A stretch of DNA of 64,000 nt from Desulfoplanes formicivorans (GCF_001748225.1 NZ_BDFE01000015.1:124001-188000); one strand, 5' to 3'; positions 19,869 through 29,330 are shown, numbered from the stretch's first letter. Notes: generated by a model from the letters alone, not told the origin. Program-made: numbers and translations.

Positions 19869-20498
19869 TCAGTGCGCGGACAGGGAAGGCATCAGCTGAC
19901 GAAGGACCATGGTGACGGCGATCCCCCACATGGTCAGGCAGACAAACCCGTCGAGAAACCGCCAGGTAAGGGGCTTTTTGAACAGGGGAGCCAGAAACTG
20001 GCCGCCAAAACTCAGGCTGAAAAACCAGCAAAACGAGGCAGTGGCCGCTCCCAGACCGAACAGGTATCGTCCGGTTCCAGCGAACTGCGTGCTGATCCCT
20101 CCCAGAAAAAGGATGGTATCCAGATAGACATGGGGATTGAGCAGAGTCACGGCAAGGGTGGTTACCACCGCCCCTTTCATGGTCAGACGCCCCGCCTCGG
20201 CCATGTCCAACTGCCCGCCGCGCAGGGCCGACATCAGAGCGCGCCAACCGCACCAGAACAGGAACAGGCTTCCCAGCCATCCCAGCCAGCTCACCAGACC
20301 GGGACGGGCCAGGGCTGCGGCTCCGACACCCACAACACCGAGACTGATGAACAGGACATCAAACACGAAACAGATTCCAGCGACCAGATAGTGGAAGTTG
20401 CGGCGCACCCCCTGGGTGAGAACAAAGGCGTTTTGCGCGCCAATGGCCACAATCAGGCCACCGCCCACGCCAAACCCTTCCCAAAAAGCAGAATGCAT
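19869..20498 (-). CDS. argO: LysE/ArgO-family amino acid exporter
   Basis: 209 aa with six hydrophobic segments. N-terminus has the LysE/ArgO motif VAIGAQNAFVLTQGVRR, and LLNPHVYLDTILFLGG is typical of arginine exporters. ATG 20498 is preceded by AAGGAG. It faces an ArgP-type regulator across 147 bp, the standard arrangement for this exporter. Confidence 0.93.
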   Translation of the reverse strand: MHSAFWEGFGVGGGLIVAIGAQNAFVLTQGVRRNFHYLVAGICFVFDVLFISLGVVGVGAAALARPGLVSWLGWLGSLFLFWCGWRALMSALRGGQLDMAEAGRLTMKGAVVTTLAVTLLNPHVYLDTILFLGGISTQFAGTGRYLFGLGAATASFCWFFSLSFGGQFLAPLFKKPLTWRFLDGFVCLTMWGIAVTMVLRQLMPSLSAH

Positions 20499-20645
20499 AT
20501 GATCTCCTTGGTTTGTACACAGAATCCGGCAACCATAGCCTGTTCCCGGACAAGGAGACAGCAAATCTTTTGCAAGGCGATCAAAATTTTTTCATGACCA
20601 GCACCATCCCACATTGCACTCACACTTCCAACCCGGCATACCATC
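20499..20645. promoter_or_regulatory. argO-argP divergent promoter region
   Basis: 147 bp between divergent starts; by analogy with other argO/argP pairs it should hold the regulator's binding sites. No exact operator is picked out. Confidence 0.5.
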
Positions 20646-21542
20646 ATGCTTGATTACAAACTGCTTGAGGCCCTGGCAGCCGTTGTCCAGGAAGAAGGCT
20701 TTGACAAGGCCGCAACCACCCTGCACCTGACCCAGTCCGCAATCTCCCACCGCATCAGGACCCTGGAGGAACAGACCGGGCAGACGCTGCTCATCCGGGG
20801 AGCCCCTCCCCGGCCGACCCCGGCCGGACAAAAGGTGCTCAAGCATTTCCGCATGGTCCAAAGCCTGGAAAGCGACCTTGAAGACGTTTTCCTGCTCCGC
20901 CCCCGGGACGGATTCATCTCCCTGGTCCTCGGGATCAATGCCGACAGCCTGGCCACCTGGTTTCTCCCTGCCATCCGCCCGTTTCTGGACCGGGAGCACG
21001 TTCTGCTGGACCTGCTCGTCAAGGACCAGGACATCACCCACCAACTCCTTGCCAACGGCGATGTCATCGGATGCATCAGTTCCAAGGCCGAGCCCCCGGC
21101 AGGATGCACGGCCCACCCCCTGGGCGTCATGACCTACAGGCTCATGGCCACGCCAGACTTTATGGCGACCTGGTTTCCCAACGGATTGACCCGGGAAGCG
21201 GCAACCCGTGCTCCGGCCGTAATCTTCAACCGCAGGGACGGGCTGCACCACGCCATGCTCTGCTCCCTGTTTCCGGAATTTTCCCATGCCTTTCCGGCCC
21301 ATTACATCCCGTCTTCCGAACAATTCGTCCGGGTCATCATGCAGGGACATGGGTACGGACTCATCCCTGATCTGCAGATGAAGAAACTCCGGGAAGCGGA
21401 CAGCCTTGCGGAGTGCGCCCCGGGGAAGGCCATGCCCATCCCGCTGTTCTGGCACACCTGGAGCCGCCAATCGGATCTTCTTGCCCGATTCACCTCGGCC
21501 CTGGTACAAGGCGGGGCAGACGTTCTTGAGCCCATGACCTGA
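20646..21542 (+). CDS. argP: LysR-family regulator ArgP/LysG
   Basis: 298 aa. N-terminal helix-turn-helix (DKAATTLHLTQSAISHRIRTLEEQ) then a substrate-binding domain. Length, the LLIRGAPPRPTPAGQKVL segment and the divergent exporter match ArgP (IciA), which senses arginine and lysine. Control of the neighbouring exporter is inferred from the layout. Confidence 0.9.
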   Translation: MLDYKLLEALAAVVQEEGFDKAATTLHLTQSAISHRIRTLEEQTGQTLLIRGAPPRPTPAGQKVLKHFRMVQSLESDLEDVFLLRPRDGFISLVLGINADSLATWFLPAIRPFLDREHVLLDLLVKDQDITHQLLANGDVIGCISSKAEPPAGCTAHPLGVMTYRLMATPDFMATWFPNGLTREAATRAPAVIFNRRDGLHHAMLCSLFPEFSHAFPAHYIPSSEQFVRVIMQGHGYGLIPDLQMKKLREADSLAECAPGKAMPIPLFWHTWSRQSDLLARFTSALVQGGADVLEPMT

Positions 21543-21684
21543 AAACGGCGGAAGCCCCATCCCTTCTTCCGTCATGACCCATCGCGCCTGACAATCCAGG
21601 AAATGACCACGCAGCCGCCTGATCCCGGCCCCCTAGTGCCCGTCACGGGCTTGGTCCACAAAGCTCGGGAACCTTTTTTCCCAA

Positions 21685-21711
21685 TAAAAAAGCCGTCTTG
21701 CGACGGCTTCT
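21685..21711 (-). terminator. Rho-independent terminator of the signalling cluster
   Basis: AAAAAAGCCGTC-TTGC-GACGGCTTCTT. On the minus strand the stem GCCGTC/GACGGC is followed by six T residues. It lies 30 bases beyond the stop of the last receiver gene at 21741. Confidence 0.85.
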
Positions 21712-21740
21712 TGGAAACAGAGTCTAAGGGAAAATACCCA

Positions 21741-22172
21741 TCACCACCCCTTGGATTCCAGAATTTCATTGATCTTTTTTTCGTTCTTCTTCTGGACGAT
21801 GAGCATCTTTTTTTCCTTGGCCGCTGCGATCTTTTCCGTCAGGGCTTTGAGGTCAGCCGGTTTTTCCAAAAAATCCGTGGCCCCGATCTTCATGGCCTCG
21901 ATCCCTTTTTCCACCGTGGCATGACCCGTGAGCAGAATGATCTGGGCCTCGGGATGGCTGGCCTTGATCGCCTTCAAGGTTTCCAATCCATCAATATCCG
22001 GTAGCTGAAGATCAAGCACAATGGCATCATAGGAATCCGTCCCCACCATCTCAAGGGCCTGCTGCCCGGTGGTTGCCGTGGCCACGTCCATGCCACGCAC
22101 CTGCATCCTTTCAGCCAAGGCACTCAAAAAATCCTTTTCGTCATCAACAAGCAATACCTTTTCCCTGGACAT
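21741..22172 (-). CDS. Single-domain response regulator
   Basis: 143 aa receiver protein with DDEKD acidic pair, phospho-acceptor in IVLDLQLPDIDG, Thr in LLTGHA and Lys in EKPADL. A Lys-rich tail follows (KKMLIVQKKNEKKIN). No output domain, so it must act through a partner. Last gene of the seven-gene minus-strand cluster; a terminator follows. Confidence 0.92.
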   Translation of the reverse strand: MSREKVLLVDDEKDFLSALAERMQVRGMDVATATTGQQALEMVGTDSYDAIVLDLQLPDIDGLETLKAIKASHPEAQIILLTGHATVEKGIEAMKIGATDFLEKPADLKALTEKIAAAKEKKMLIVQKKNEKKINEILESKGW

Positions 22173-22280
22173 AGTCTCTCCTTTTTTCGTCTTCCTCGTT
22201 CACGTTGACCATGAACCGTGTTCAGGCAAGGCCATTTACTTTCCTGGCCGGGATACGACGTGGTGCGCAGCCCTTGAGTT

Positions 22281-22928
22281 TCAAACACTCCGAAAACGCA
22301 GCCTGGTTGCCGCCTTGTCTCCACCGTCCTCCCGCTCGACAACAGCGCCGACAGCAACGGCAAGAGACTGAATGGCAACAGGAGTATGCTCCAAACCGGG
22401 CCTGATTGCAATAATCGGCCCCTGGTCGTCCTGGACAACCTGCAAGGCAATGGTTTCCCCGGAAGCAACCACAGACAGGAGATGTTCGAGACAGGTCACC
22501 AGCAAGTGCATGACCAGAAACGGCTGGGCCTTGATGACAACAGGTGCATCCGCCTCACAGGTCATCACAACGCCCCGATTGGTGGCAAACCGTCTGCACA
22601 GCTCAAGGACATAGGCACACAACTCCCCGAGATCAATGCGTTCCTCCACATGATCAGGGCTGTGGGCAAACCGGTTCAGCCGTTTGACAATACAGTCCAT
22701 GCGCTGCACCTGCTCGCCAATGGTCTGGTTGATCCGCAGAACCCGCTCCACGGGCAGTTCCCGCCCCTGCTGCTGCAGCATGAGCAGATCTTCATGCAAT
22801 CCGTTTTGTTCGTTGATCACCGCCAGGCAGTTCTTGATCTCGTGGGAAATGCTGGCGCACATCCGGCCGAAAAAAGCAAGCTCGTCCTTCTGGTGGCACG
22901 CGTGGTTTGCAACCTCAGAGGTGGTCAT
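22281..22928 (-). CDS. Histidine kinase-like protein with degenerate ATPase region
   Basis: 215 aa. HisKA-like dimerisation segment with H in SISHEIKNCLAVI, then a region where the HATPase should be. Its N box (VTCLEHLL) and G boxes are not recognisable, so it may be a phosphotransfer or phosphatase partner instead of an active kinase. Start overlaps the preceding receiver gene by four bases (22925-22928), indicating coupled translation. Confidence 0.75.
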   Translation of the reverse strand: MTTSEVANHACHQKDELAFFGRMCASISHEIKNCLAVINEQNGLHEDLLMLQQQGRELPVERVLRINQTIGEQVQRMDCIVKRLNRFAHSPDHVEERIDLGELCAYVLELCRRFATNRGVVMTCEADAPVVIKAQPFLVMHLLVTCLEHLLSVVASGETIALQVVQDDQGPIIAIRPGLEHTPVAIQSLAVAVGAVVEREDGGDKAATRLRFRSV

Positions 22929-23311
22929 GACAGATGGTCTCCTTGATCCTGCGTCTTCCCGGCCATGGTCTTTTCCAGGGTATCCACCAGGACCTCCAGT
23001 TTCAGGGGTTTCATGAGATAGAACGAGGCCCCGCTTTCGCGCCCCTGCCGAAAATCCGATTCCGAACCATGGCCGGTCACAAAGATGAACCGCAGCCCAG
23101 GAGACTTTTCCTTGAGCATACCCATGAGTTCAAGCCCGCTGGTCTTGGGCATTTTCACATCCAACACCGCGATATCAAAATCCTTTTCCTGCACAAGCTC
23201 AAGGGCCTTTTCCCCGGAGGTGGCCCACTCGGCGCGTATGCCCCGAAACCCCAGACGCTCGGCCAGGGTACTTACCAATTCCTCTTCATCATCAACTAAC
23301 AGTATATGCAC
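22925..23311 (-). CDS. Single-domain response regulator
   Basis: 128 aa receiver with VDDEEEL, acceptor Asp in IAVLDVKMPKTSG, FVTGHG and MKPLKL. GTG start at 23311, preceded by a G-rich ribosome site (GGGGAG). No output domain. Overlaps the downstream kinase-like gene. Confidence 0.9.
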   Translation of the reverse strand: MHILLVDDEEELVSTLAERLGFRGIRAEWATSGEKALELVQEKDFDIAVLDVKMPKTSGLELMGMLKEKSPGLRFIFVTGHGSESDFRQGRESGASFYLMKPLKLEVLVDTLEKTMAGKTQDQGDHLS

Positions 23312-23390
23312 GTCTTCTTACTCCCCCCGGGACCCGAAACGCGGTCCCCTGGTATTGAATCCTTTGGTCTCTTTTGCCTGAATCCGGCGG

Positions 23391-25100
23391 CTATCGCTTG
23401 ATGGGCAGTTCGATAGTAAATGTTGTGCCCTTGCCCGGTTCACTTTCCACATGAATGGTCCCCCCGAGTTTTTCCACCAGCCCATAGGTGATGGAAAGAC
23501 CTAGCCCGGTCCCCCCCTGGCTGGTCTTGGTGGAAAAAAAGGGCTCGAAAATGCGTTTGATGTTTTCCGGACTGATCCCCTTGCCGTTGTCGGCAATCAT
23601 CACGGCCACGCGGTTGGTGTCGATCTTTTGCAGTTCGATATTGATCCAGCCGCCATCATCCACCGCGGCAAAGGCATTGTTGACAATATTCAGGAAAACC
23701 TGCTGGAGCTGCCCCCGGTCACTCTGGATTTCAGGCAGATCCTCATCCGCGTGAAGACCAATATGGATATCCCTGTATTCGGCCTCCTTTTTCAAAAATC
23801 CGAGCACTTCTTCCATAAGGGACGTCAGATCAAGGGACTCCACCCGCACATCAATGTGCCGGGCAAATCCGAGCAACCGATGGGTAATGGTGCTGCACCG
23901 TTCCACCGACTCGATCACGGAATCAATGAGGCCTATCAATCGGGAATCCGCCTTGTACTCCTTGGAGTAGGTCAGCAGATCCTTGATGAGACCGCTTTTC
24001 TCGTTGATGATGGCCAGGGGATTGTTGATTTCGTGGGCCACGCCAGCAGCCAGTCTGCCGATGGACGCCATTTTCCCGGTGTGTTCGATGCGCCGCATGG
24101 CAGCGGCCCTGGTCTTGTCGGCCATGTAAATACGGTTGACCAGAAAGGTGACCACCCCGAGGATGACAAAGAAAATAAGAACAACACTGGCCCCAAGGAT
24201 GATGAGCACCTGGGTGCGCAGCTTATCCCAGCCGTCGGCCTCGCCGCCCTGCTCCCGAAGCAGCATGAAAACGAACGGAGTGTCCGGAATATAGGCATAC
24301 CCGGTAACCCAGTCCGTAGTCTGAATGATCTGGGTGGTTGTGGAATACGGGGGCACCTGAACCCCGCTGGGTTCCAGCACCTTGCCGTGGATGCGCGAGG
24401 GCGTCTGGAGCACGCCTTGCTTGTTGACGATAAAGGCGTCCCAGCCGGGCCGGATATCCAGGTGTTCCACCAGATCATAAAACTCACTGGTATCAATGGT
24501 GGCCCTGAGGATGAAAAAAGAACCATCATCCTGCTGGTGTTTCACGGCGATGATAAAATGGGGAACGTCCCGGAATCCCCTGAACACGTCACTGATATAG
24601 ATGCCCCGGACAATGACCTCACCAAACCAGCTCTGATCCTTGTAATTTTTGTCCTGCAGGGGATAGGGGCCCACATAGGCCCGCTGGACCCCATGGACAT
24701 CAATGACCCCCAGGTCGATGAATCCGCCAAAGGATTCTTTCAGATGGACAAAAAGCTTACAGAGATGACGATTATCCGTCAGCTGTTCAAAGGAATTGTC
24801 TTCCACCAGAAAAGTCAGGGCCGAACGGCGCTCCTCAAGGAAAAAGGAGACGCTTCGTTTGACATTGGAGACAAGCCTGGACACGGGATAGACCATCTCC
24901 GAATAGATGGTCTTCTGATACTGATTGAGGTTCATGACCGTCAGCAAAAGCAAAGGAAGGATGGAAACCGTGGTCGTACTGATGATGACCCACCACCAGA
25001 CACGACGATAACTGAAAAGAGAGGGGGTGCTTTTACCGGGCTCGGTCTCCCTCCAGAACGGGGGCAGCAGCCTGTACAGGAATGCGGGGATGTTTTTCAT
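23391..25100 (-). CDS. Membrane sensor histidine kinase with Cache-type domain
   Basis: 569 aa. Two membrane helices (about 33-55 and 292-315) bracket a periplasmic Cache-like sensor (GGFIDLGVIDVHGVQRAYVGPY, DVFRGFRDVPHFIIAVK). Cytoplasmic HisKA with H in VAHEINNPLAIINE, and a complete ATPase: N box NIVNNAFAAVD, G1 DNGKGIS, G2 GGTGLGLSI. Same family as zinc- or stress-type PAS-less kinases. Next to two receiver proteins, its likely phosphoacceptors. Confidence 0.93.
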   Translation of the reverse strand: MKNIPAFLYRLLPPFWRETEPGKSTPSLFSYRRVWWWVIISTTTVSILPLLLLTVMNLNQYQKTIYSEMVYPVSRLVSNVKRSVSFFLEERRSALTFLVEDNSFEQLTDNRHLCKLFVHLKESFGGFIDLGVIDVHGVQRAYVGPYPLQDKNYKDQSWFGEVIVRGIYISDVFRGFRDVPHFIIAVKHQQDDGSFFILRATIDTSEFYDLVEHLDIRPGWDAFIVNKQGVLQTPSRIHGKVLEPSGVQVPPYSTTTQIIQTTDWVTGYAYIPDTPFVFMLLREQGGEADGWDKLRTQVLIILGASVVLIFFVILGVVTFLVNRIYMADKTRAAAMRRIEHTGKMASIGRLAAGVAHEINNPLAIINEKSGLIKDLLTYSKEYKADSRLIGLIDSVIESVERCSTITHRLLGFARHIDVRVESLDLTSLMEEVLGFLKKEAEYRDIHIGLHADEDLPEIQSDRGQLQQVFLNIVNNAFAAVDDGGWINIELQKIDTNRVAVMIADNGKGISPENIKRIFEPFFSTKTSQGGTGLGLSITYGLVEKLGGTIHVESEPGKGTTFTIELPIKR

Positions 25101-25206
25101 GGTCCGAACCCATAACCTGAGGTAGAGGTCTTGTGCGTGCGCGTCCGGTCAGCCCGGTCCCGAACCTTCTTACCGATGGCCCGGGACCGGGGTGCATCCA
25201 TTTTGC

Positions 25207-26412
25207 CTAGGACTGGGCGTACTTGGCCTTGGCGGCTTTAAGGGTTTCAGCCAGCTTGTCGATATTGACAGGTTTTTCCAGATAGGCAAAAGCGCCCATC
25301 TCCATACACTTGGCCCGGTCTGCTTCGGAACCATGTCCGGTGAGGATGATCACCTCCACCCGGGGATGCTCTTTCTTGATCCGACGCAGCACCTCATAAC
25401 CGTCCACGCCGGGCATGCGCAGATCCAGGACCATGACCTCGGGTTCTTCTTCCTGAACAAAATCCAGGGCCTCTTTGCCATCATAAACAACATGGGAACC
25501 CATGTCCCGCATGAGCATGCGTTCGGACAGGGTTTCCACGAATTCCCGCTCATCATCCACAAGCAACACCTTGGTGGGTGTCTCGAAATCGTACCGCCTG
25601 TAGACATCATTGCGATAAAAATTGGGACCCACCTTGGTGTAAACGGCCTTCACCCCTTCCACCTCCGATGCGATCTGCTTGAGCTCGTCTTCAAGGCGGG
25701 AAAGCATGATCACGTTCTTCTCGATGACAATGGTCACGTCGCCCTGATCCGCGGTCACCTTCATGCTGTGGCCGGACTTGGCCAGAGCCAGTTCCACCTT
25801 GGCAGCCAGCACGAAATCGGCAACCGCCTGGCGACTTTTCTCGGTGGACCTTAAAATCTCGTTATTGACCGATTTCACGATGATGTCCACACATTCGGCA
25901 CGTTCCTTCTTGTCCGTGGGAATGATGATATCATACAAGGACGCGTCCCAGGGCTCCTTGTGGAAAAGATGGTCTGTCCAGTAGGCACAACTTTCATCAT
26001 GCCTGAGAATGGCCTTTTGAGCCTCTTTCTCGCTCAGTCCCGTGGCCTGGGCCACTTCGAGACGTGCTTTGCGGTCGGCAATGAGACACACCTTGAGCAC
26101 ATGGGAGACGGATTCCGGAATCAGATGTCCCAAAAAACCGTAGTACACGACGTTTTCCCTGGCCAAATCGCTGGCCATGACGGATTTGAGGTAGGCCACG
26201 CAGCGGGCCTTTTCGTGGGTAAAGGAATCAAAGGCCGAGGGTTTTTCGTACACGGCCCGGGTGATCTTGTTGGCGGCGATATTGAAACGTTCGCTGGCCT
26301 TGGTAATGAGATCCTGATCATACACCAGTTCGTAGCCAAGGACGTCGGCCACGGTGGTGCCGATTTCCTTGGAATGAACGAAATTGCCGTGGAATATCGA
26401 TATCGAAGGCAT
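25207..26412 (-). CDS. Cytidylate kinase-like / BON-like / receiver fusion protein
   Basis: 401 aa in three parts: residues 1-200 resemble the cytidylate kinase-like family (GYELVYDQDLITKASERF; later DASLYDIIIPTDK); residues ~205-265 resemble a BON domain; residues ~275-401 are a complete receiver (VDDEREF, LDLRMPGVDGYE, LTGHG, EKPVNI). The glycine-rich P-loop of the kinase part is replaced by FHGNFVHSKE, so catalysis is doubtful and a sensing role is possible. ATG 26412 fits the AGGAGG six bases upstream, rejecting the in-frame ATG at 26418. Sits between SulP and a sensor kinase. Confidence 0.85.
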   Translation of the reverse strand: MPSISIFHGNFVHSKEIGTTVADVLGYELVYDQDLITKASERFNIAANKITRAVYEKPSAFDSFTHEKARCVAYLKSVMASDLARENVVYYGFLGHLIPESVSHVLKVCLIADRKARLEVAQATGLSEKEAQKAILRHDESCAYWTDHLFHKEPWDASLYDIIIPTDKKERAECVDIIVKSVNNEILRSTEKSRQAVADFVLAAKVELALAKSGHSMKVTADQGDVTIVIEKNVIMLSRLEDELKQIASEVEGVKAVYTKVGPNFYRNDVYRRYDFETPTKVLLVDDEREFVETLSERMLMRDMGSHVVYDGKEALDFVQEEEPEVMVLDLRMPGVDGYEVLRRIKKEHPRVEVIILTGHGSEADRAKCMEMGAFAYLEKPVNIDKLAETLKAAKAKYAQS

Positions 26413-26524
26413 GAGCATCCTCCTTTGGAAGAATGGGGTTGCACGACGCTGCAAGGGTCCTTGGCACGAACCCCCTGCAGGCCGCGGCTTTATCATGGGA
26501 TGACACGAGTTATCTTCAATCCGG

Positions 26525-28696
26525 TCAGGCCGGCTGTTTGGTCTGACGATCCCCGTTTCTGGGGATGTAGCTCACCAGGGGACAGGCACAACCGTCCTCA
26601 TCGTGGGGATGAACCGAGTTGTACAGGCCTTTGATGGCTCCTTCAAGGGTCGAATAGATATTTTCCTCGCCGATCTTTTCCAGAAGATGGGTCCGTTTCA
26701 TGACGTCAAGAACCCGTTCCTTGACCCCGGAAAAGGAGATGCCCCTGCCCGTGCTTCGGACACGTTCCACCAGAAGGGACAGGGCTTCTTCACCTGATGC
26801 GTCCATTTCGTTGATTCCGCTGGCCGATATGTGAATATGCCGAAGATGGGGCATGGAACGCATGATTTCCGTGACCTGATCTTCAAGATAGCTGGCATTG
26901 GCAAAAAACAGCGGTCCATCAAACCGGATGGTGGCGATGTATTTGCATTCGTCAAGAACCGAAGTGTCCACGCATTGCAGGGAGGAATCCTTGCCCATGG
27001 CCAGCTTGGCCACCTTGGGCCGCATGCTCTTGTACAGGAACACGCCAAGGGAAAGGATCACCCCGATCATGATGCCCTTGTCCAGATGGGGGGCAAAAAC
27101 CAGGGTGCACACAAAGGTGAAAATGGAGATGGCCCCGTCATACCACTGGGCCTTCCAGGCATGAATGAAACCGGAAACATTGATCAGGCCAATGACCGCC
27201 ATCATGATGACTGCAGCCAGCACGGCCTGGGGGAGATGGTAGAGAAGCGGGGTGAAAAAGAGCAGGGCGATGACAACGGTCAGGCTGGTGACAACGCTTG
27301 AAAATCCGGTCACGGCCCCGGCCTGGAGATTGACGGCCGAACGGGAAAAAGATCCGGAAACCGGATAGCTTTTGCCAAAGGCGCCGATGATGTTGGCCAG
27401 GCCCTGACCAATGAGTTCCTGGTTGGGGTCCAGACGCTGACCTGTTTTGGCGGCCATGGCCTTGGCAATGGAAATGGCCTCCATGAACCCGAGCAGGGAG
27501 ATGATGGCAGCAAACGGAAGCAGGGTCAGGATGGTGCCCAGGGAAATGGAGGGGATGCTCATGGTCGGCAGCCCGCGGGGAACAACACCCACAACCGCGC
27601 CCCCCCCCATGAACCGGATGGCATCATCGTCGAGCAGGGCATTGCCGACCTTGACCCTCCAGGTCCGGCCATCGTCCTGCATCCCGGCCGGGACCTGGTC
27701 CCGGAGATAGAAAAGCAGGGAGCCTTCGGGCTGTTTTACCCCGGCGAACAACGCATTGCGAATCTGTTCCCGATACAAATGGGCCTGGGATTTGGCCTTT
27801 TCGATTTGGGCGCTCACAATGTCGATCTCATGCTGCTTGTCCAGATAGTCAATGGATCGAACGCCGCTCTGTTCCTTGATGGCAACGAGCTCCGCCGTAA
27901 GCTGGGCCCGCTTTTTGCCGTATGCAGCATTGGCTGCAACAGCCTGATTAAAGGCATCAATATGGGTTCGCACCTCCGGAGCCATGATCTGATCCACGCG
28001 TCCCGTGTAATCATGCTGAAACCCGAGCATCCAGGAAAGCAGGGTGGTCACCACTACGGCCACCAGCACGTTGGGGATTCTGGGATTGATTTTCTTGAGA
28101 CCGTACATGATCCCGAAAGCCAGCACGGCCATGGCCAGGGTGGGCCAATGGGTGTAATGGACAGCAGCCTTGCAGACCCGCCAAATGGTTTCATAATGAT
28201 GCGAGGCCTTGTCCACGTACACGCCAAACAGTTTGGAAAACTGGGATGTGGCAATGATGATGGCCGCAGCATTGGTAAACCCGTTGACAACCGGATGCGA
28301 AAGAAAATTGACCACCAACCCCAAACGGAGCACGCCCAGAAGCAGCTGGAAAAGCCCCACGCTTAAAGCCAGTAAAATGGCGTAGGCAATGAACGCCTCG
28401 CTTCCGGCCGTGGCCAGGGGTTCCAGGGAAGCGGCCGTCATCAGGGATACAACCGCCACCGGTCCTGTTGCCAGCTGACGACTTGATCCGAACAGGGCCG
28501 CGATCATGGGGGGTAAAAAGGATGCATACAAACCATAATATGCGGGCATCCCGGCCAGCTGGGCATAGGCCATTGACTGAGGGATAAGAACCAGGGCCAC
28601 GGTCAGGCCTGCGACCATGTCCAGCTTGAACTTGCCCATGGAATATCCCTTGAACCAATTCACACAGGGAAAGACCTTGGATACGACAGCAATCAT
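26525..28696 (-). CDS. SulP-family anion transporter with STAS domain
   Basis: 723 aa, SLC26/SulP transporter, probably for sulfate, bicarbonate or another anion. N-terminal LIPQSMAYAQLAGMPAYYGLYAS, ten or more helices, and GVVPRGLPTMSIP. C-terminal STAS domain (IRFDGPLFFANASYLEDQV, MDASGEEAL). Between about residues 230 and 365 there is a charged, helix-rich insert that ordinary SulP proteins lack. ATG 28696 overlaps the tetR stop (ATGA). Final stretch carries CACP. Confidence 0.9.
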   Translation of the reverse strand: MIAVVSKVFPCVNWFKGYSMGKFKLDMVAGLTVALVLIPQSMAYAQLAGMPAYYGLYASFLPPMIAALFGSSRQLATGPVAVVSLMTAASLEPLATAGSEAFIAYAILLALSVGLFQLLLGVLRLGLVVNFLSHPVVNGFTNAAAIIIATSQFSKLFGVYVDKASHHYETIWRVCKAAVHYTHWPTLAMAVLAFGIMYGLKKINPRIPNVLVAVVVTTLLSWMLGFQHDYTGRVDQIMAPEVRTHIDAFNQAVAANAAYGKKRAQLTAELVAIKEQSGVRSIDYLDKQHEIDIVSAQIEKAKSQAHLYREQIRNALFAGVKQPEGSLLFYLRDQVPAGMQDDGRTWRVKVGNALLDDDAIRFMGGGAVVGVVPRGLPTMSIPSISLGTILTLLPFAAIISLLGFMEAISIAKAMAAKTGQRLDPNQELIGQGLANIIGAFGKSYPVSGSFSRSAVNLQAGAVTGFSSVVTSLTVVIALLFFTPLLYHLPQAVLAAVIMMAVIGLINVSGFIHAWKAQWYDGAISIFTFVCTLVFAPHLDKGIMIGVILSLGVFLYKSMRPKVAKLAMGKDSSLQCVDTSVLDECKYIATIRFDGPLFFANASYLEDQVTEIMRSMPHLRHIHISASGINEMDASGEEALSLLVERVRSTGRGISFSGVKERVLDVMKRTHLLEKIGEENIYSTLEGAIKGLYNSVHPHDEDGCACPLVSYIPRNGDRQTKQPA

Positions 28697-29292
28697 ACCT
28701 GCACCTCGTCACAACTGTTGGCTAGAATTTTCTTGCACGCCTGTAAAATGTCAAAATACAGGGAATGCACAGGGAAAATGTTCTCCGCATTGAATCGCAA
28801 CAAGCCGTTGAGCATCCCGAAAATAATGACCGCAGTCTTGGATGGAGCAACATCACCAATGGATCCGTCTTGCTTGCCGATGATGATTCCCTCGCTTATT
28901 GCATTCAAGAAACAATTGTAAATGGTTTCAATGGTTGTCCGACAGGCATCGTTCACCGAAGCCAATTCGTACGAATGACTGCGATGAAGCAGGGCAAGTT
29001 CCATCCCCCATGCTTCGGACAGGTAAAAATACACATTGATGACAGCCTCGACCATTTCCAGACCTGTATCGAACTGCCTGTTGTTGATCTTATCATCCAC
29101 TTCATTGATGATAAGTCCCTTGGCCCTGTTCAGGGCACACAAAAAAACATCCTCCTTGTTTTTGAAATGGTGAAAGATAGTTCCTTCCGCAGCCCCGGAA
29201 TGCCGGGAGATTGCCGAAATGGATGTATTTTTGAATCCGTTGGTGGCAAAAAGCCGGGTCGCGGATTCCAAAATGTTTTGCTTGAGTGACAT
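28693..29292 (-). CDS. TetR-family transcriptional regulator
   Basis: 199 aa. Standard N-terminal TetR helix-turn-helix (ILESATRLFATNGFKNTSISAISRHSGAAEGTIFHHFKNKEDVF). AAGGAGA is placed correctly before ATG 29292. Overlaps sulP by four bases, so it most likely controls its own operon. A GAGCGCTC palindrome 25 bases upstream is a candidate operator. Confidence 0.93.
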   Translation of the reverse strand: MSLKQNILESATRLFATNGFKNTSISAISRHSGAAEGTIFHHFKNKEDVFLCALNRAKGLIINEVDDKINNRQFDTGLEMVEAVINVYFYLSEAWGMELALLHRSHSYELASVNDACRTTIETIYNCFLNAISEGIIIGKQDGSIGDVAPSKTAVIIFGMLNGLLRFNAENIFPVHSLYFDILQACKKILANSCDEVQV

Positions 29293-29311
29293 GGTTTCTC
29301 CTTCCAATTCC

Positions 29312-29330
29312 CGAGTGAGCGCTCGGTCGC
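29312..29330. promoter_or_regulatory. Candidate TetR operator
   Basis: CGAGTGAGCGCTCGGTCG with central palindrome GAGCGCTC at 29317-29324, of the TGAGCGCTCA type found at many TetR sites, right before the tetR start. Binding by this protein is inferred. Confidence 0.55.

Noticed and set aside
23628-25115. 495-codon plus-strand frame opposite the sensor kinase
   Set aside because: Antisense of a well-defined histidine kinase; no motif of its own.
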